From Heterotrichella gracilis (lineage: Eukaryota; Sar; Xanthophyceae; Tribonematales; Xanthonemataceae), in the NCBI GenBank assembly GCA_032358255.1, contig JAULBX010019966.1, positions 17,145-81,144 of the forward strand: a stretch of 64,000 bases of DNA. The letters are read 5' to 3'. A program made the translations under genes and the position numbers. The notes under the pieces are model-generated. The model was not told where the DNA came from. It made no database searches and was given only the letters and a program-made list of their open reading frames with translations. This document shows, piece after piece, positions 47,284 through 58,936 of the stretch. How positions within the stretch are numbered: position 1 is the stretch's first letter; each line of letters starts with the position of its first letter.

Positions 47284-48494
47284 ATGTCGAAGAAAAATAA
47301 TTTGACAACGAGGAAGAACGCACACAAGTTCGACTTGAAAAGTGCGCTGTGCACCTGCATACATACAGGTTGTGTTTTGGCTTGGCTGCGCTTGCGCCGC
47401 TGGGCCGCAAAACCCGGTGCACTAATGTCTGCAGCCAGTGGTGGTATGGAGGTATTCGCGCTGTATGTTGTACAGGCACAGGGGTGGCAGTGCATGCATG
47501 CATGGTTGCAGTGGTTTGGCCTGTGCCCATCCAGAGCGCTTGCACTGGTTGCCACTCCACTGGCAGTTGTGCTGTTCCAAGAGAGAGGGAAGAGAGTGGA
47601 ACCGGGAGAGGGTGCACTGTTGGTCTGTGTCATGTATCTATGCATATAGGGGGTTTCACTGTTGCCCCGTGTTCCTGTGTCTGTTCACACTGTCTACATG
47701 ACTATTGTCTGAACCCGCGTTCATTAAAACGCCACTTTTGTGTCTGTACATACTGCCAGACATGGGCTCCTGCGTCCTCTGTCTGTGCATACTGTCAAAC
47801 CTGTGTTCCTGTGTCCCCTGTCTGTGCATACACCAACCTGTCAGCCGTGGTGCTGCAGGGGAGAAGGAGGCGAGGGAGAACCGGGAGAAAGCGCAGCGCA
47901 AGAAGGACGACAAGCTGAAAACACAAAAGGCAGTGACCAAACCCAAGTCCAAGGCTGCAGTTAAGTTCTCCCGGCGAGGGTTCCGCATCAAGAAGAATGT
48001 GGTTATCAAGGTGAGCACGTGAAAGGAAGCAGTGGCTAGGCAGTTTGGAAAATGGCATGGGGCGGTGGCATGGGGCATGGACGAGGGTGCGGGTGCGGGT
48101 GCGGGTGCGGGTGCGGGTGCGGGTGCGGGTGCGGGTGCGGGTGTGGGTGTGGGTGTGGGCGTGGGCGTGCGCGTTGGCGTGCGCATGGCGTGGGGCACTG
48201 GCATGGCTGAGGCTGTGTATGAGGCTGTGGGTGTGGGTGTGGCGTGGATGCAGCTGCCGGCCCATATCGTGGGGGAAGCTGTAGGTGCTGGTGGGGTGGG
48301 ATGTGCTGTGGCTGTGGCTGTGGCTGTGGTGCTAAGTCCCTCCTTGGTGGTGGTTGCAGGGCATCAAGGTGGTAGACGCGGCCACCAAGCGCAAGGTGAG
48401 GAAGCTGGTGGCTGCAGAGGCGGCCATGCGGGAGATGGAGGTGGAGGAGGAGGCACCAGCAGCCAAGGGGGATGTGGATGCGATGGTCAGCTGA
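47284..48494 (+). CDS. Small highly basic protein, family not recognised
   Basis: Three exons: 47284-47341 (donor GTGCGC; an alternative donor at 47369 keeps the same phase), 47859-48010 and 48360-48494, giving about 114 residues. The protein starts MSKKNNLTTRKNAHKFDLK, is dense in Lys/Arg with a predicted helix (KEARENREKAQRKKDDK), then FSRRGFRIKKNVVIKGI and a helix rich in Ala/Glu, ending with TGA. Composition suggests an RNA-binding or nucleolar protein; I cannot name the family. The second intron carries a GGGTGC minisatellite. Several decayed copies of the last-exon end, stop codon included, follow the gene. Confidence 0.7.
48085..48170. repeat. GGGTGC/GGGTGT hexanucleotide minisatellite
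   Basis: About nine uninterrupted GGGTGC units are followed by three GGGTGT and two GGGCGT units inside the second intron of the small basic protein gene. The G-runs could form quadruplexes on the plus strand. Confidence 0.9.
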
Positions 48495-49387
48495 AGGGGG
48501 GAGCAGAGGCACCAGCAGCCAAGGGGAGTGCAGAGGCGAGGGTCAGCTGAAGCGGCATCATGCCGGGTGGCCGTTTTGTGCTGCAGTGGTACAGTACCAC
48601 GTGCACTGGGGCAGCAGCTTGTGCCACCTTGGAAATCAGCGTGGGGGGGAGGTGCCTGTAGTTGCTGTCAGTGAGGCAGCATTGGGAGATGGAGGTGCAG
48701 GAGGGAGGACTAGCAGGCAAGGGGCCCGTTGGGGTGCAGAGGCAATGGTTAGCTGTGGGACAACCCCTTGGGTCTCACAGTTTGGGTCATCCATTGGGGC
48801 CATGTGGGCCATGGTCAATATCGCTTTGGATCCCTCTCCTGCGCGACGGTTCGCGCATCGGGGCATGAGCTCCGCCATGTTGGGAGCCAGCCAGCGTTGG
48901 AGCAGTTGGTTCATTTCTGAGTTGGGAGTCAGGGGGCAATGGTCAGCTGAACAGTCAGCCGTGTGGCGATGAAGTGGTGCACAGGGGCAGCGGCGCTGCC
49001 CATGGGGGGCCATGATTGAAGTACAGTAGCATGTGTAGCATAGCCGTGTTTTTGCTTTACAACTATTTTTCAAATTTAGGCCAGAATGACGATGGCAGTG
49101 CAATAGGCCATCCTCTATGCATTACAGGATACACAATCTTACAGTACTGCGACAGTCGTTATCCAGTCACAGTGAACAAGATGGGGTGGCGTGCACAACT
49201 GGCACTGCAGGGCATACTGAATTCAAGGGATGTCCTTTATTGGAGCTAGGCAGATGGTATAGTTGATTTTCACCCCGTGGATTGCCAATATATTTGCACT
49301 CAATTAAGTTGATATCAACACAACACGCTGAGCGCAGCATCGTGCAATTAACGTTCCTTGCAACATGACAAGCGCAAAACACATATT
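48495..49387. other. Convergent intergenic region with copies of a terminal exon end
   Basis: After the TGA at 48492-48494 the sequence coding EEAPAAKG...MVS-stop is repeated at 48502-48550, and weaker pieces occur near 48690-48762 and 48925-48955. Apart from these copies and the expected 3' UTRs I see nothing. Confidence 0.6.
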
Positions 49388-49813
49388 TTAAGAGAACTCA
49401 ACTCCTGATAGTACTGCTGTGTCTGGCACTTTTACTGCCTGATCAAGCTCGATGTAATCCAGGTTTGCCTCCACAGATGCAGTTGACAGCAACCACTGGA
49501 CTGCTTGCGGCGTTAGTTTGGCTGTGAAATATGGCAGGCTGCCCATCACCCTGCCTAGCTGGAAATTCTGGCTGTCATCCTTGAAGTGGTTGGTGAGGGT
49601 ATCCAGCACACTGCGCTGCCCAGCTGGGGACTTGGCCGCCAAAATGTACTGCTGCAACCCCACGTGCACTGGAGCGTTTGTTATGTCGATTGGTGCACCG
49701 GTGTTGACGATGGGTGGCAATGGGCGTGCTGCACTGGCCAGGCATAATGCAGCAGCTAGGCAGGAGATGAGAGCTGGCCTTAGGTTCCATGGCCAGCATA
49801 TATGACTGCACAT
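49388..49813 (-). CDS. Secreted peptidase inhibitor I9-like protein
   Basis: A single uninterrupted frame encodes 141 residues from ATG at 49811-49813. An N-terminal signal peptide is clear (hydrophobic ALISCLAAALCLASAAR, residues about 13-29). The rest fits the inhibitor I9 fold, which is the propeptide of subtilisin-family proteases: QYILAAKSPAG, VLDTLTNHF, GSLPYFTAKLTPQAVQWL, and VEANLDYIELDQAV as the closing beta strand. No protease domain follows; the frame stops 15 residues later. Stand-alone I9 proteins such as yeast Pbi2 or fungal proteinase A inhibitors act as protease inhibitors or folding helpers. Lack of introns is unusual in this neighbourhood. Function is inferred from the fold. 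Confidence 0.75.
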   Translation of the reverse strand: MCSHICWPWNLRPALISCLAAALCLASAARPLPPIVNTGAPIDITNAPVHVGLQQYILAAKSPAGQRSVLDTLTNHFKDDSQNFQLGRVMGSLPYFTAKLTPQAVQWLLSTASVEANLDYIELDQAVKVPDTAVLSGVEFS

Positions 49814-51704
49814 TTCTTTTAGCTCTGCTCTTTCACCGTCTGCACAAGCTGGCAACGAACAAGTCCACTTTCAATTGGGCCAGTTTCCAGTTGTGCCACT
49901 GGCCCAAACGGTTTCACCCAGCACCCGAACCCGCTGGTAAAGTCGGGATTGCATAACAAAACTACAGTACCCTCCTCACGAAGTATCTCATGCGAAGAAT
50001 TGTTTGTGTTGGGTGTACTATCCTACTTAATAACGCATATTTTACAGCTATTGTTCCGAACGATCGAGTCCACAATGTCCACTGGAGTTGTCCCCTAGGG
50101 TCCCGCTGTCACGCCACGTTGTCGCGCCCTCCCATCTTGTCCGCGGCCGCTAGCCGCTAGCAGGCATGCAAAGATTTCTTTTGCCACCGGAGACAAGCAC
50201 GACGGTGACGCAAACTCACCGCAACAAACGTTTGGGCCTCAAAACTGAACATGCCGTGAGCGGCATGTCAGCTGAAATCCACTGCAAAATCCGTTGGAGG
50301 GAGCTGCATATGCCTGTGATGGCTTTAAAAGCAGCGCTATGTGTTATAAAGATTATATTCATCGACCTGGGTGTATCCATAGGTGGTGAAACTGTAGACC
50401 GGGTCAAAAATAGTAAAAACAAATAACTTCCCTGCTGAATCTTGCTGTTTAGGCTGTACAGCTTACGGGCGCAACGCTGACTTCTGCCAGCATTCAACGG
50501 AATACCGTACTGTATCACTTGTCATATGCAATGGACGTATGGGTGATAAGCTGTGGAAAGTGGGAGCCACTGCAACGGTGGCAACTGCACTGCATGCATG
50601 CATATGCGATACCCTCTTGGGATGTGGGCAAAGTGACGTCAACAACAGCAAATACAGAATACATTCCCTGGTTTCTCTGCCTCTTGGGATGTCTCCCAAC
50701 GTTGCAACAATGCTGTTGAAACATCCAGTCGCTGCCCGGTTCCCGAGACTGGAACCCTGCTTTAGGGTGTAGGGTCAGACATGCATGCATGCATTCGAAA
50801 GCACTCAAGGACTTAAAACATCCAGCAAAACCGCACAGACACTAAAATGTTGCAGAATCTATCGATCGGGGTTTGCTGCAATATCGCAGCTCACCGGAAG
50901 CCATCACAGAAGCCTTCACCGGAGCCAAACTGTAAGCCGCACTGCATTATGCTTCTGAAGACTATCTGGGACCTCCAATCAGTCGATAAGAACCTCGTTC
51001 CCAACAGCATAATTTCCGTCATTAGGTAAATGCAGTAAATTTATGGCGTCAACAGGTTGCAGATAGAGCATTACCTTCCGGAACGGTAGGTCCACTAATC
51101 TATAGGACAAGCCGATGTCCACATGGTGGCAGCCCCTGCAGGCACCTTGCGTCTTAACGGCAGTCCATAGTGCTTTCCTTCGACAAAAACCCATTGGGTG
51201 ACCTAAACTGGATGATCGGGTTTGTGCCTGATTCCTAATAGAACTTTTAGAGGAAGGTTGTGGGGACGTTATTGGTCTTCACCTCCTTGCAGTAAGTACT
51301 CTATGGGGTCCCATGTGGCCTTATGTGGCCACCCAGATTGTGTGCCGCACTAAATTGCAGTTTTACAGCTTGTTGGTAACTTAACGTAAGCGTTGAGGTG
51401 CTTTGGGGCCTTGTGTCAGTGTAGCATAAACACTCATCAAGGCCATTGGCAAGCTTAAGCCCCATGGGTTCCACACCCCACAGGGTGTACACTCCTTGTG
51501 CACCATGTCAACACCAGGGTACGACTGCAAGGATCCCCAAAAACGGCTATGTGCTTCTGCTCGCCCAGCAGCATACACACTCTTCATGGCCACTGGCGAG
51601 TCCCATGCATGGCTTCCAGATCTCACACTCCCGTGTAACGATGTCAACACCAGAAGAAGCTTAAGAGTGCCAGGATTCACAACACCGGCTATGTGCTTCT
51701 GCAG
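49814..51704. other. Intergenic region with no recognised gene
   Basis: About 1.9 kb, AT-richer than flanking exons. It contains a decoy of the next gene's exon start at 51525-51575. Open frames at 50165-50808 have no support from composition, family or splice sites. Confidence 0.5.
51525..51575 (+). repeat. Decoy of first Crinkler-like exon border
   Basis: GGCTATGTGCTTCTGC and surrounding bases before the acceptor at 51702-51704 are repeated here about 150 nt upstream. Confidence 0.65.
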
Positions 51705-52077
51705 GCCATGGCAGGACCCGAGGCTGAACGCCAGCAGGTGCTCAAGCTCCTTGCCGAAGAGCTCCCGGCAGAGGTTGTCAGCCTTGTGACCGATGCCCAA
51801 GTTGACCTCCTGGTGAAGGAACAGTTCACCAGCAAGGAAACGCTTGCTGGTGTCAGGGATGCTGATCTGCCCACCCCGCCCTTTACTGGGGCAGTCCGGC
51901 GCCACATTGTGAACCGTTTCGGTAGGTTGACGGTAGCAGGTCCACTTGGGGTACTTGGGTGCAGTAGGTCTTGAGCGCTTGTGGATATGATGATGCCACG
52001 GATGCTTTTGGAAGCAGCTTTCTCCTTGCTGTGACGGATGTATTTGCAAAGTTTGTTTAACACGATATGTAGCTAGG

Positions 52078-52103
52078 ATTTAGGGTTTAGGGTTTAGGGT
52101 TTA
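52078..52103. repeat. TTTAGGG telomere-like tract
   Basis: Three to four perfect TTTAGGG heptamers in the intron before exon 52129-52268. Confidence 0.9.
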
Positions 52104-54599
52104 CTGAGCTGCCCCACCGCTGTCACAGCGACGAATGTGGCGGCGCCATTTGGCAGCTTTGCGCGCAGCGTCGTGCCCTCGTATACTGCGCAGGCAAAGG
52201 AGTTCAAATGGGAGCAGGAGGCACCGGATGGGCCCCTTGCCCTGTGCCACAGACCCTCCTCAGCCAAGGTAGTCGTGGACGCTAACCGTCGTTGCTACTA
52301 GTACCCAGATGCTTTAGGGCTGTCTGTCCAGCTGAACAAAATCATTCATTACGTATTCCAAATTTATTCTTAAAATCCTTTTGCCTGTTTTCGCTGAGGA
52401 TTCTTCATAATATGCGGGGGGTTTTGCAGGTTCCTGAACCCTAAACCCTAGCCTGACCAGTGAGGTTGGCACTGCAGGCGTCTCTATACCTTAACCCTAA
52501 CTATTGCTATCTGTGTTGCAGCCGCCTCCACTATCGCTCATGCACCCTGCCTTTGGGCTGTTCAAGGACGTGTTCTGGGGAACAGGGTGTGGGGCCCACA
52601 TGAAGCCCACCGCGGCACAAAGATCACAAAGACACGGTAGGACAACCATCTAGGCTTTTAGGTTTAGGGTCAAGGGTTCAAACCGCACGGGTTGCTACCC
52701 TCTGCATACTACCACAATGTGGTAGCTGTCGCTGTGACCAGCCTGTTATGGTGGCCGTGGTGCCTGAGTCTCCCATGCCTCCCTCCTCAGCTTGGGGAGC
52801 CCTCACTTCCTCACTAACGCTCATGTGTATCCTGCTAGTACCCACCAACATGCGATAGCCCATTGCATGTTCGTGGTCCATGCATGCCCATGGGCCACTT
52901 GTTCCTCCCCGTGCGCAGGTCAACCTGTGCAGTATTGGAGGGGCGAGTTACGACAGCGAGGAGGAGCGGCAGGTGGCCACAAACACATGGATAGAGCGCA
53001 CCTTTGGAGTGGAGGTTTCCTGCTGACTTTCAAAGGCGGCCGGAGGCGGGGTTCACAGGTGGATGGAGTGGTCGTCGAGGTAGGTGCAGGGCAAATCGTA
53101 TAGCTCATTTTTATATATTTGGTATAAATGATGTAAGGATTTGGCATAAGCCTCCCTTGGGAGTGGAATTCAGTTGTTATAAGGCTAGTGCCCCAGGGTT
53201 GTACGGCATGTACCTAAGGTATGCTGTCCAGTACCTAGTTTTGCATCGTTGCTCCTGCTGGTGTTCTGACTGAAATTTGAGTGCGGAGTATCTGGGGGAC
53301 CAGACTCAGTCTGTTTGGGGCTGGAGCTGGCGTGCAATAACCAAACTGGGAAGAATGCTGGCCTTCTTCTTTTGAACTGCAAATGTTTCATTATAAATAC
53401 ATTTATACTACAGTACTATATCCAGTATGTACCATATCAAATACATATGCCTAATCTTCATTAAGCTGTGCTTCTTCTCATACCTGCCTCTTGGACGCAG
53501 GGTGTGCAGGGGACGAGCCTGCTTGCCCTTGTGGTGTACAACAACGAAGTGAGGGGAGGCGACACCGATCCCACGGCATATGGCATATGCCACTACTTGA
53601 ACTACTTAAAGGATAATGGATACGAGGGGCTGCTGGCACCAGCGGTGCTGTTCGAGTTTTTTGGACCATTTGGACCAACTCTCAGGTGGGCCTGCACATG
53701 CAATGAGATGTTGCGCTGAAGATGCATCGTTCTTGTGAATATGCCATCCTGTCAACGTTGGTTGCAACGCCCATTGATTGATCCTATAAATGATTTCCGG
53801 TGAGGGTCATTTGCAAGGATGGAGGATGCATCAAAAGAGTTTGCAATGGCGCGCGAGCCGCCGCGCCCCATGCGCGCAACCATGAGCCCTAATCCCTAAG
53901 CCATACAAAAACATCAACCAGTGGTTAATGCAGGCTGATTGCGCTGGCCATTGCGGGCGCACTGGCATGAGGACCGCTCAACCCCGCACGCTGAACCATA
54001 CACCATACACCCTAAACCCTAATCCAAAACCCTAACCCTCAAAATGTTTAAAAAGCGGCTGCGCTTGGCCCCAGGGTGAGCGTGCTGGCAAACGTGGGCA
54101 CAGTGGCCTGTGACCCTCTCACCAATGTCCTGCACCTCCTGGACATGCGCTCAGCGCAGACCCCAGCAGATGGAGCAGCTGGCGCGGGGGGTGCTGGCGC
54201 TGCGGGGCCTGCTGGGCCTGCTGCGTGCGCGTCACGCAGGGGACTGGAGCGGCTGGAGCGCGTCAAACCTGCCCTACCCTCTCCAGAGGTAAAAGCTAGG
54301 TGGTCAAATCCCATTGCTAGCATTGTGTACAAAGCTCGTGTGCTGTGGTGAGGCACATCCAGCAAAATGAGCAACGATGTGTATGGTGGAGGAGCATACT
54401 TACTATCTCGCATGGCAGCTCATGCACCCATGAAACACATGCAGCGGTGCTTAAAGTTAAAGTTTAAATGTTGTAACATCCATTCACCCACTCGTGGATC
54501 CATCCATACAGTTACAGTTACATGCGTGGCCCCAGAGGGATGCATCCACCAATAGTCGCTAAACGCCAGGCACTCCTGTCCAACACAATACGCTGCCAG

Positions 54600-54960
54600 G
54601 TGCCATCCATGCATCCATCCAATCATTGTATGTGCATGCCCCCATCCACCCCCGTTGTCATCCTCCATACATGAATCCCTATCAATGACATTTTTGGGCA
54701 TGCAAGCATCTATCCTCCACATAGATGTTGTCCATCCATCCATCCATCCATCATCCCATGCATGCATGCAGCCGTGGCCGCACCCCGCTGTGCGCACCAC
54801 AACGCTCTGCACTGCAGAAAGGTTATACATTTTCATATTCTATATGCATTTCACCCTTCCATGGATCCATGGACTCATTTGATGCGTCCTTCCACCCATC
54901 TACCCATCCATCCCCGTTGTCCATCCATCCATCCATTATCCCGTGCATGCAGCTGTGGCC
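54600..54960. repeat. CCAT-rich tandem duplication
   Basis: (CCAT)n runs at about 54729-54758 and 54906-54937 are each followed by the same GTGGCCGCACCCCGCTG block. The second block continues into a probable exon (54957-55101) of the Crinkler-like gene, so the first is a decoy of its start. Confidence 0.75.
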
Positions 54961-55799
54961 GCACCCCGCTGTGCGCACCTCCACACCCTGCACTGCAAAA
55001 GAGCTCCATCGTTCTTGGGGACTCACCATTGGCGGCTGCATCCGACAAAACAGCAGCCAACCACTCCCAGCTGCTGCTGCTGGAGGCCACGCATGCTGCC
55101 CAGGTCTGCCCTAGATCCTACACACTAAACCCTAAACCTGTTTTTGGCCTTGTGGCTGGGCCAGACCCGGTTGCTGTTTTCTCTGTTGGAGTACCATTGG
55201 GTGCACCTGGTTGTTGTCATGACATTGCAATTGCCAATTGTGACATCTATAGTTGAGGAATGCAACGAACCTGTCATTGGGATATGTATATGAACCCAAA
55301 CAATAATCATCACTGTTTTGCCCTGTTCACAACTATTATCGTTGCTATGGCAGGGCCGTGGCGTTCATCGTGCATTTATTTACCAGCACTGATACACATT
55401 GCACCCCGTCTGTTTTCTGTTTGTACCCGGTTCCTCACCATTGCATTATCTTCTCAGGTACTGCCTGCGGGCCTCTCGCTGTCAGACCCCTGCTTAGGGG
55501 ACCTGGCGGCAGCGCCGCTGTACCCCTCCAATGTGCCCCTGGCAGCCCCAAGCATCCTGCTGTACCATTGCACGCACCCCGGCGGCCCACCCAGCATCGT
55601 GAAGTTCAGCCACACCTACTGCGAGGGGCTGCACAGGGCGCTTGCTGAGCAGAGGCTGGCGCCCAAGATGCTGCAGCCGGCTGCAATGCTTCCTGGTGGG
55701 TGGCACAATATACTTTCAGTGGTTGATGGATACGATGTACTCTAGACTGCTGGGGGATGGGGAAGGTGTTGGGTTGTAGTGGCTGAATGTGAGAAGGGT

Positions 55800-56290
55800 A
55801 TTGACAGAAGGTAGGATTGAGTCTGGGTTGCAAACTTCAAGATTGGTGCCCTGTGACTGGTGCCTGGGTTGCTGGGCAATTACTGTGAGCACTGTACATC
55901 CACAACGTAGTACGCCTCAACTCAGGATCTACAGCCATGGGTTGACTATCCACTGAGACATCCTGTGGTCTCCCAGGTGGGTGGGTTATGGTGGAAATGG
56001 AGCTGTTGGGCAAAACCTGATACACGCTGCCTGAGTTCTGAACCATTGAGACTGAATTTATTATAATTCTTGAGTCTGGGTTGCATAGATTGGTGCCCGT
56101 GATTGGTGCTGGCCACTTACTGTGAGCAGTGTACATCCTGACTAATCCAGGTTCTGAAGCCATGGGTTGACTATTTACTGAGGTGTCCTGTGGTCTCCCA
56201 GGTGGGTGAATTATGGTGGAAATGGAGCTGCTGGACGGATCCTGGGTCACGCTGCCCGAGTTTATTGAGACTGCACCGGAGGAGGATGTG
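55800..56290 (+). repeat. About 240-nt tandem duplication spanning an exon start
   Basis: 55805-56050 and 56070-56290 share intron sequence, the acceptor and the first exon codons (MVEMELL region). The upstream unit has TGG at 55982-55984 where the downstream unit has TGA at 56207-56209, but the upstream unit soon meets its own stop and lacks the rest of the exon. Confidence 0.85.
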
Positions 56291-56544
56291 GAGCGTGCTG
56301 TGGGTGCGGTCCAGGCGGTGTTGGAAGCGCTGCATGCGGTGGAGGTGGGCGGCGAGAGGGTGGCCTGGGGCAACGCTCGGCCAGACAATGTGATGGTGCG
56401 CAGGTACGCCGCGATACATGGACAATCACGTATGCATCAGAGCCAGAAGATGACTGATTTTCTATTCTGATGTAAATGTAAGGTACTGTGTGAGCATAGC
56501 CTCAAATTTTACATGTACGCAATATTTGTAGTCACAAAAAGCTC

Positions 56545-56614
56545 ATTTTCACAACTGGACTGTGCCGGTGCATTGCAGGCTGAAGATGGTGCGCAGGTAC
56601 GCCGCGATACATGG
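56545..56614 (+). repeat. Chimeric decoy of two Crinkler-like exon edges
   Basis: The first half copies the intron end and acceptor of exon 56871-57285, the second half copies the end and donor of exon 56202-56403 (GTGCGCAGGTACGCC). Fusing both edges within 70 nt points to repeated local template switching or nested duplication. Confidence 0.75.
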
Positions 56615-57285
56615 ATAACCACATATGCATTAGAGTCAGTGGATAAATAACTCCCATTTATTCTGATGTATATGTACAGGTTATTCAGAAGGATAACTAA
56701 ATTAGATACTTTATTCTGATGTATATGCAGAGGTTAAATGAATAATTAATTATCTTCTGGCTCTAAATGCGAGGACTGCGTAAGCATAACCTAAAATATT
56801 ACTTCTAGGCAATGCTTGTAATCACACAAGTCGCATTTAACAACAGCTGGGCTGTGCCGGTGCATCGCAGGCTGGAGAATGGCGACGTGGCGGTGCGCCT
56901 CACCGACTTCGGTTGGTCGGGCCCCGTGGGCATCACCACCTACCCAGGCTTTTTGAATCAAGACATCCCCTGGGCTGCTATAGCCAAGTCATGCCTTACC
57001 CTGCGCCAGGAGCACGACACCCAGCTGATGGAGGTGTGCGTGGAGAAAGCGAGGGCCAGGCGCAGCGCTGCGCCTCGCTTTAGCTACCCACCCTCTCTGC
57101 ACGCCAGCATGGGGGTGCGCCACATGGCGCTGACTCAGCGCAGCACAGTGGGGCGTTGCAGCTGCCCACCAGGGGTACGCGCCAGCACGGGGACCCACCA
57201 CCTGACGAGCAACTTGCTGCGCCGCCACCCAGGCGTGGGCACAATGGGCCATGCCTTGCCTCGGGGTGTCGCGCTGGCGCTGTAG

Positions 57286-58936
57286 CTGTTGCATGGGTGG
57301 TACAGGTTGCGTGTCTCCGTTTGGAGCAGCAATGCTTGCCGTTTTCCAGTCATGGCTGACTGCCGGTCTACGAAGATGATATCTCACTAGGCGCCTAGGT
57401 CAGATTAGATGACCGGTAGATTTTTTGGCAGCTGCATTGCCACGCTGCATTGCCACCAAGCCTGATGTGCACATATGTCCAGCTAGGCTAAGATGCAATA
57501 AGGTCTGTGTATATTGCACCAACCCGTGCGCTGTTTTTGTTCTGAGCCAGACGCCAAGTGAGTATGACACCGGTATACCTTGCTGTGGCATATTGTCAAG
57601 CAATGAACGGGGCTATGTTGTATTGCTGTGCCCTTTCTAGTCAATTTGAAGTTCATGAATATGTTCTGCTGCTTGCTGTGCCCGCTTTACAGGTATGCTT
57701 GTATTCAACAACACTGAAAGCTATATTGCGTGCTGCTCGTGGGAAATACTGGTAGGCATTGTGTTTTGATCTAATGTGTTCAGTAGTATCCTCGAGAGTC
57801 ATTGAACACCTGTGGTAATTTGCAATCAATTTCAGTGACAATTTTTATGTGTTTTATCAGCCTGAGGCGAGGGCTTTTATCCAATGTAATACTGTCACAA
57901 TAGGCATGCCTGTGCACAGCCTGGTAAGCTAGTCAAAAGGTTGTTCAGATTTACATGTAAATATAGCTGCTATGCCACCTTATCCCTTTGGCATCTCTGT
58001 CATTTTCGTTAGCCGCGCCGCCTGCAGGCTGGCACGGGAATCTTGCAGTGATGCAGCAGCCTCACAGTGGAGATAACATTGCAAGCCCACGGTGGGCTGT
58101 GATATCGTTCTGGAAGTTCTGCAGTGCTGAATTCCCCTCAATTCTAACAACAAAGTGCTCAGCGGCTCCGTAGCCGTACCAAGCTCACTTTCCATTAATG
58201 CAAGAATAAATGATGGGTTTTTATTGCAGCCTTTGCGGCAGAGGTGCAGGTACGCTACGGCTGTACCCTGCACAGTTCGGCACTGTACAACACTGCAAAG
58301 TCCCGCCTGTTGCACAGGTGCACCGCCATCTGAAGTTCGCCAACAGTTTCCACCGCAGTATCATTGGCAGCATAATCCTTATGAATGAAAGGTGCAATAT
58401 TCTGGGGTTAGCAACTCCCAAGCAATTAATATGGGCACCAGTCTATTACAAGTGTGATATTCTGCTAAGCTAAGCGTGAGCAAGCTTCAGCCCTGGTTCA
58501 AACCCCAGGGTGGCCACCAGGGGATGCTGCCAGCAACAAGCTTCCCGGTATTCTGGCCCATCTGCTGCAAGGTAAAGCAGTGTGGAGGGGTAAAGACAGA
58601 GCCACATAGCCCCAAAACGGGAGACAAAACTGCTTGGAGTCTTTGCCAAAGCAACTGCAGTTGGCTGCTCTGTTCGTTGTTGCTGTTCAATCGATACAGC
58701 TGGCGTTGGTTGACCCGAAGTGCCAAAGCCTTTCAAACTACCAACTAATTATCTAGTTACGCAATGCAATCGCCACAGAGAGGGTTCAACGCGCTGTTTG
58801 CTGGTTGCTGGCACAGAGTACAACCAGCAAAAGGTGGGGCTTCAGGAATGATGGCTTCCATGCCTCCTGCAGGAAACTGGCTCCATACCCACTTCAGCCT
58901 GGCTGCCAGTGGTTAGCATGCTGCTGCACCTTTCCA
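57286..58936. other. Intergenic region between Crinkler-like locus and NDUFB7
   Basis: Convergent 3' ends face each other. A CCCTGGTTCAAACCCCAGGG hairpin near 58490-58509 resembles a tRNA T arm, but no acceptor or anticodon stem can be drawn around it. No gene called. Confidence 0.5.

Larger units (their letters stand above)
51705..57285 (+). pseudogene. Crinkler-like nuclease-fold/kinase-fold locus, interrupted
   Basis: Blocks resembling the C-terminal part of Crinkler-type effectors run along the plus strand: 51705-51921 (helical N-terminal part, start possibly ATG 51708), 52129-52268, 52522 to about 52570-52636, about 52919-53080, 53501-53685 (VYNNEVRGGDTDP, a PD-(D/E)xK-like core), 54074-54292, about 54957-55101, 55458-55695 (VKFSHTYCEGLH), 56202-56403 (NARPDNVMV) and 56871-57285 (LTDFGWSG, YPGFLNQDIPW). 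The last blocks form a kinase-like lobe in which the usual catalytic HGD is WGN, so activity is doubtful. Frame breaks occur near 53030 and 54150 (removable only by 40-44 nt introns), and a TGA lies at 56207-56209 soon after an acceptor. I therefore call it a probable pseudogene, though expressed isoforms cannot be excluded. Such proteins are effectors in some eukaryotes and of unknown role in algae. Confidence 0.65.

Noticed and set aside
58485-58520. tRNA-like T arm around GGTTCAAACC
   Set aside because: No matching acceptor, D or anticodon stems can be folded in the flanks.
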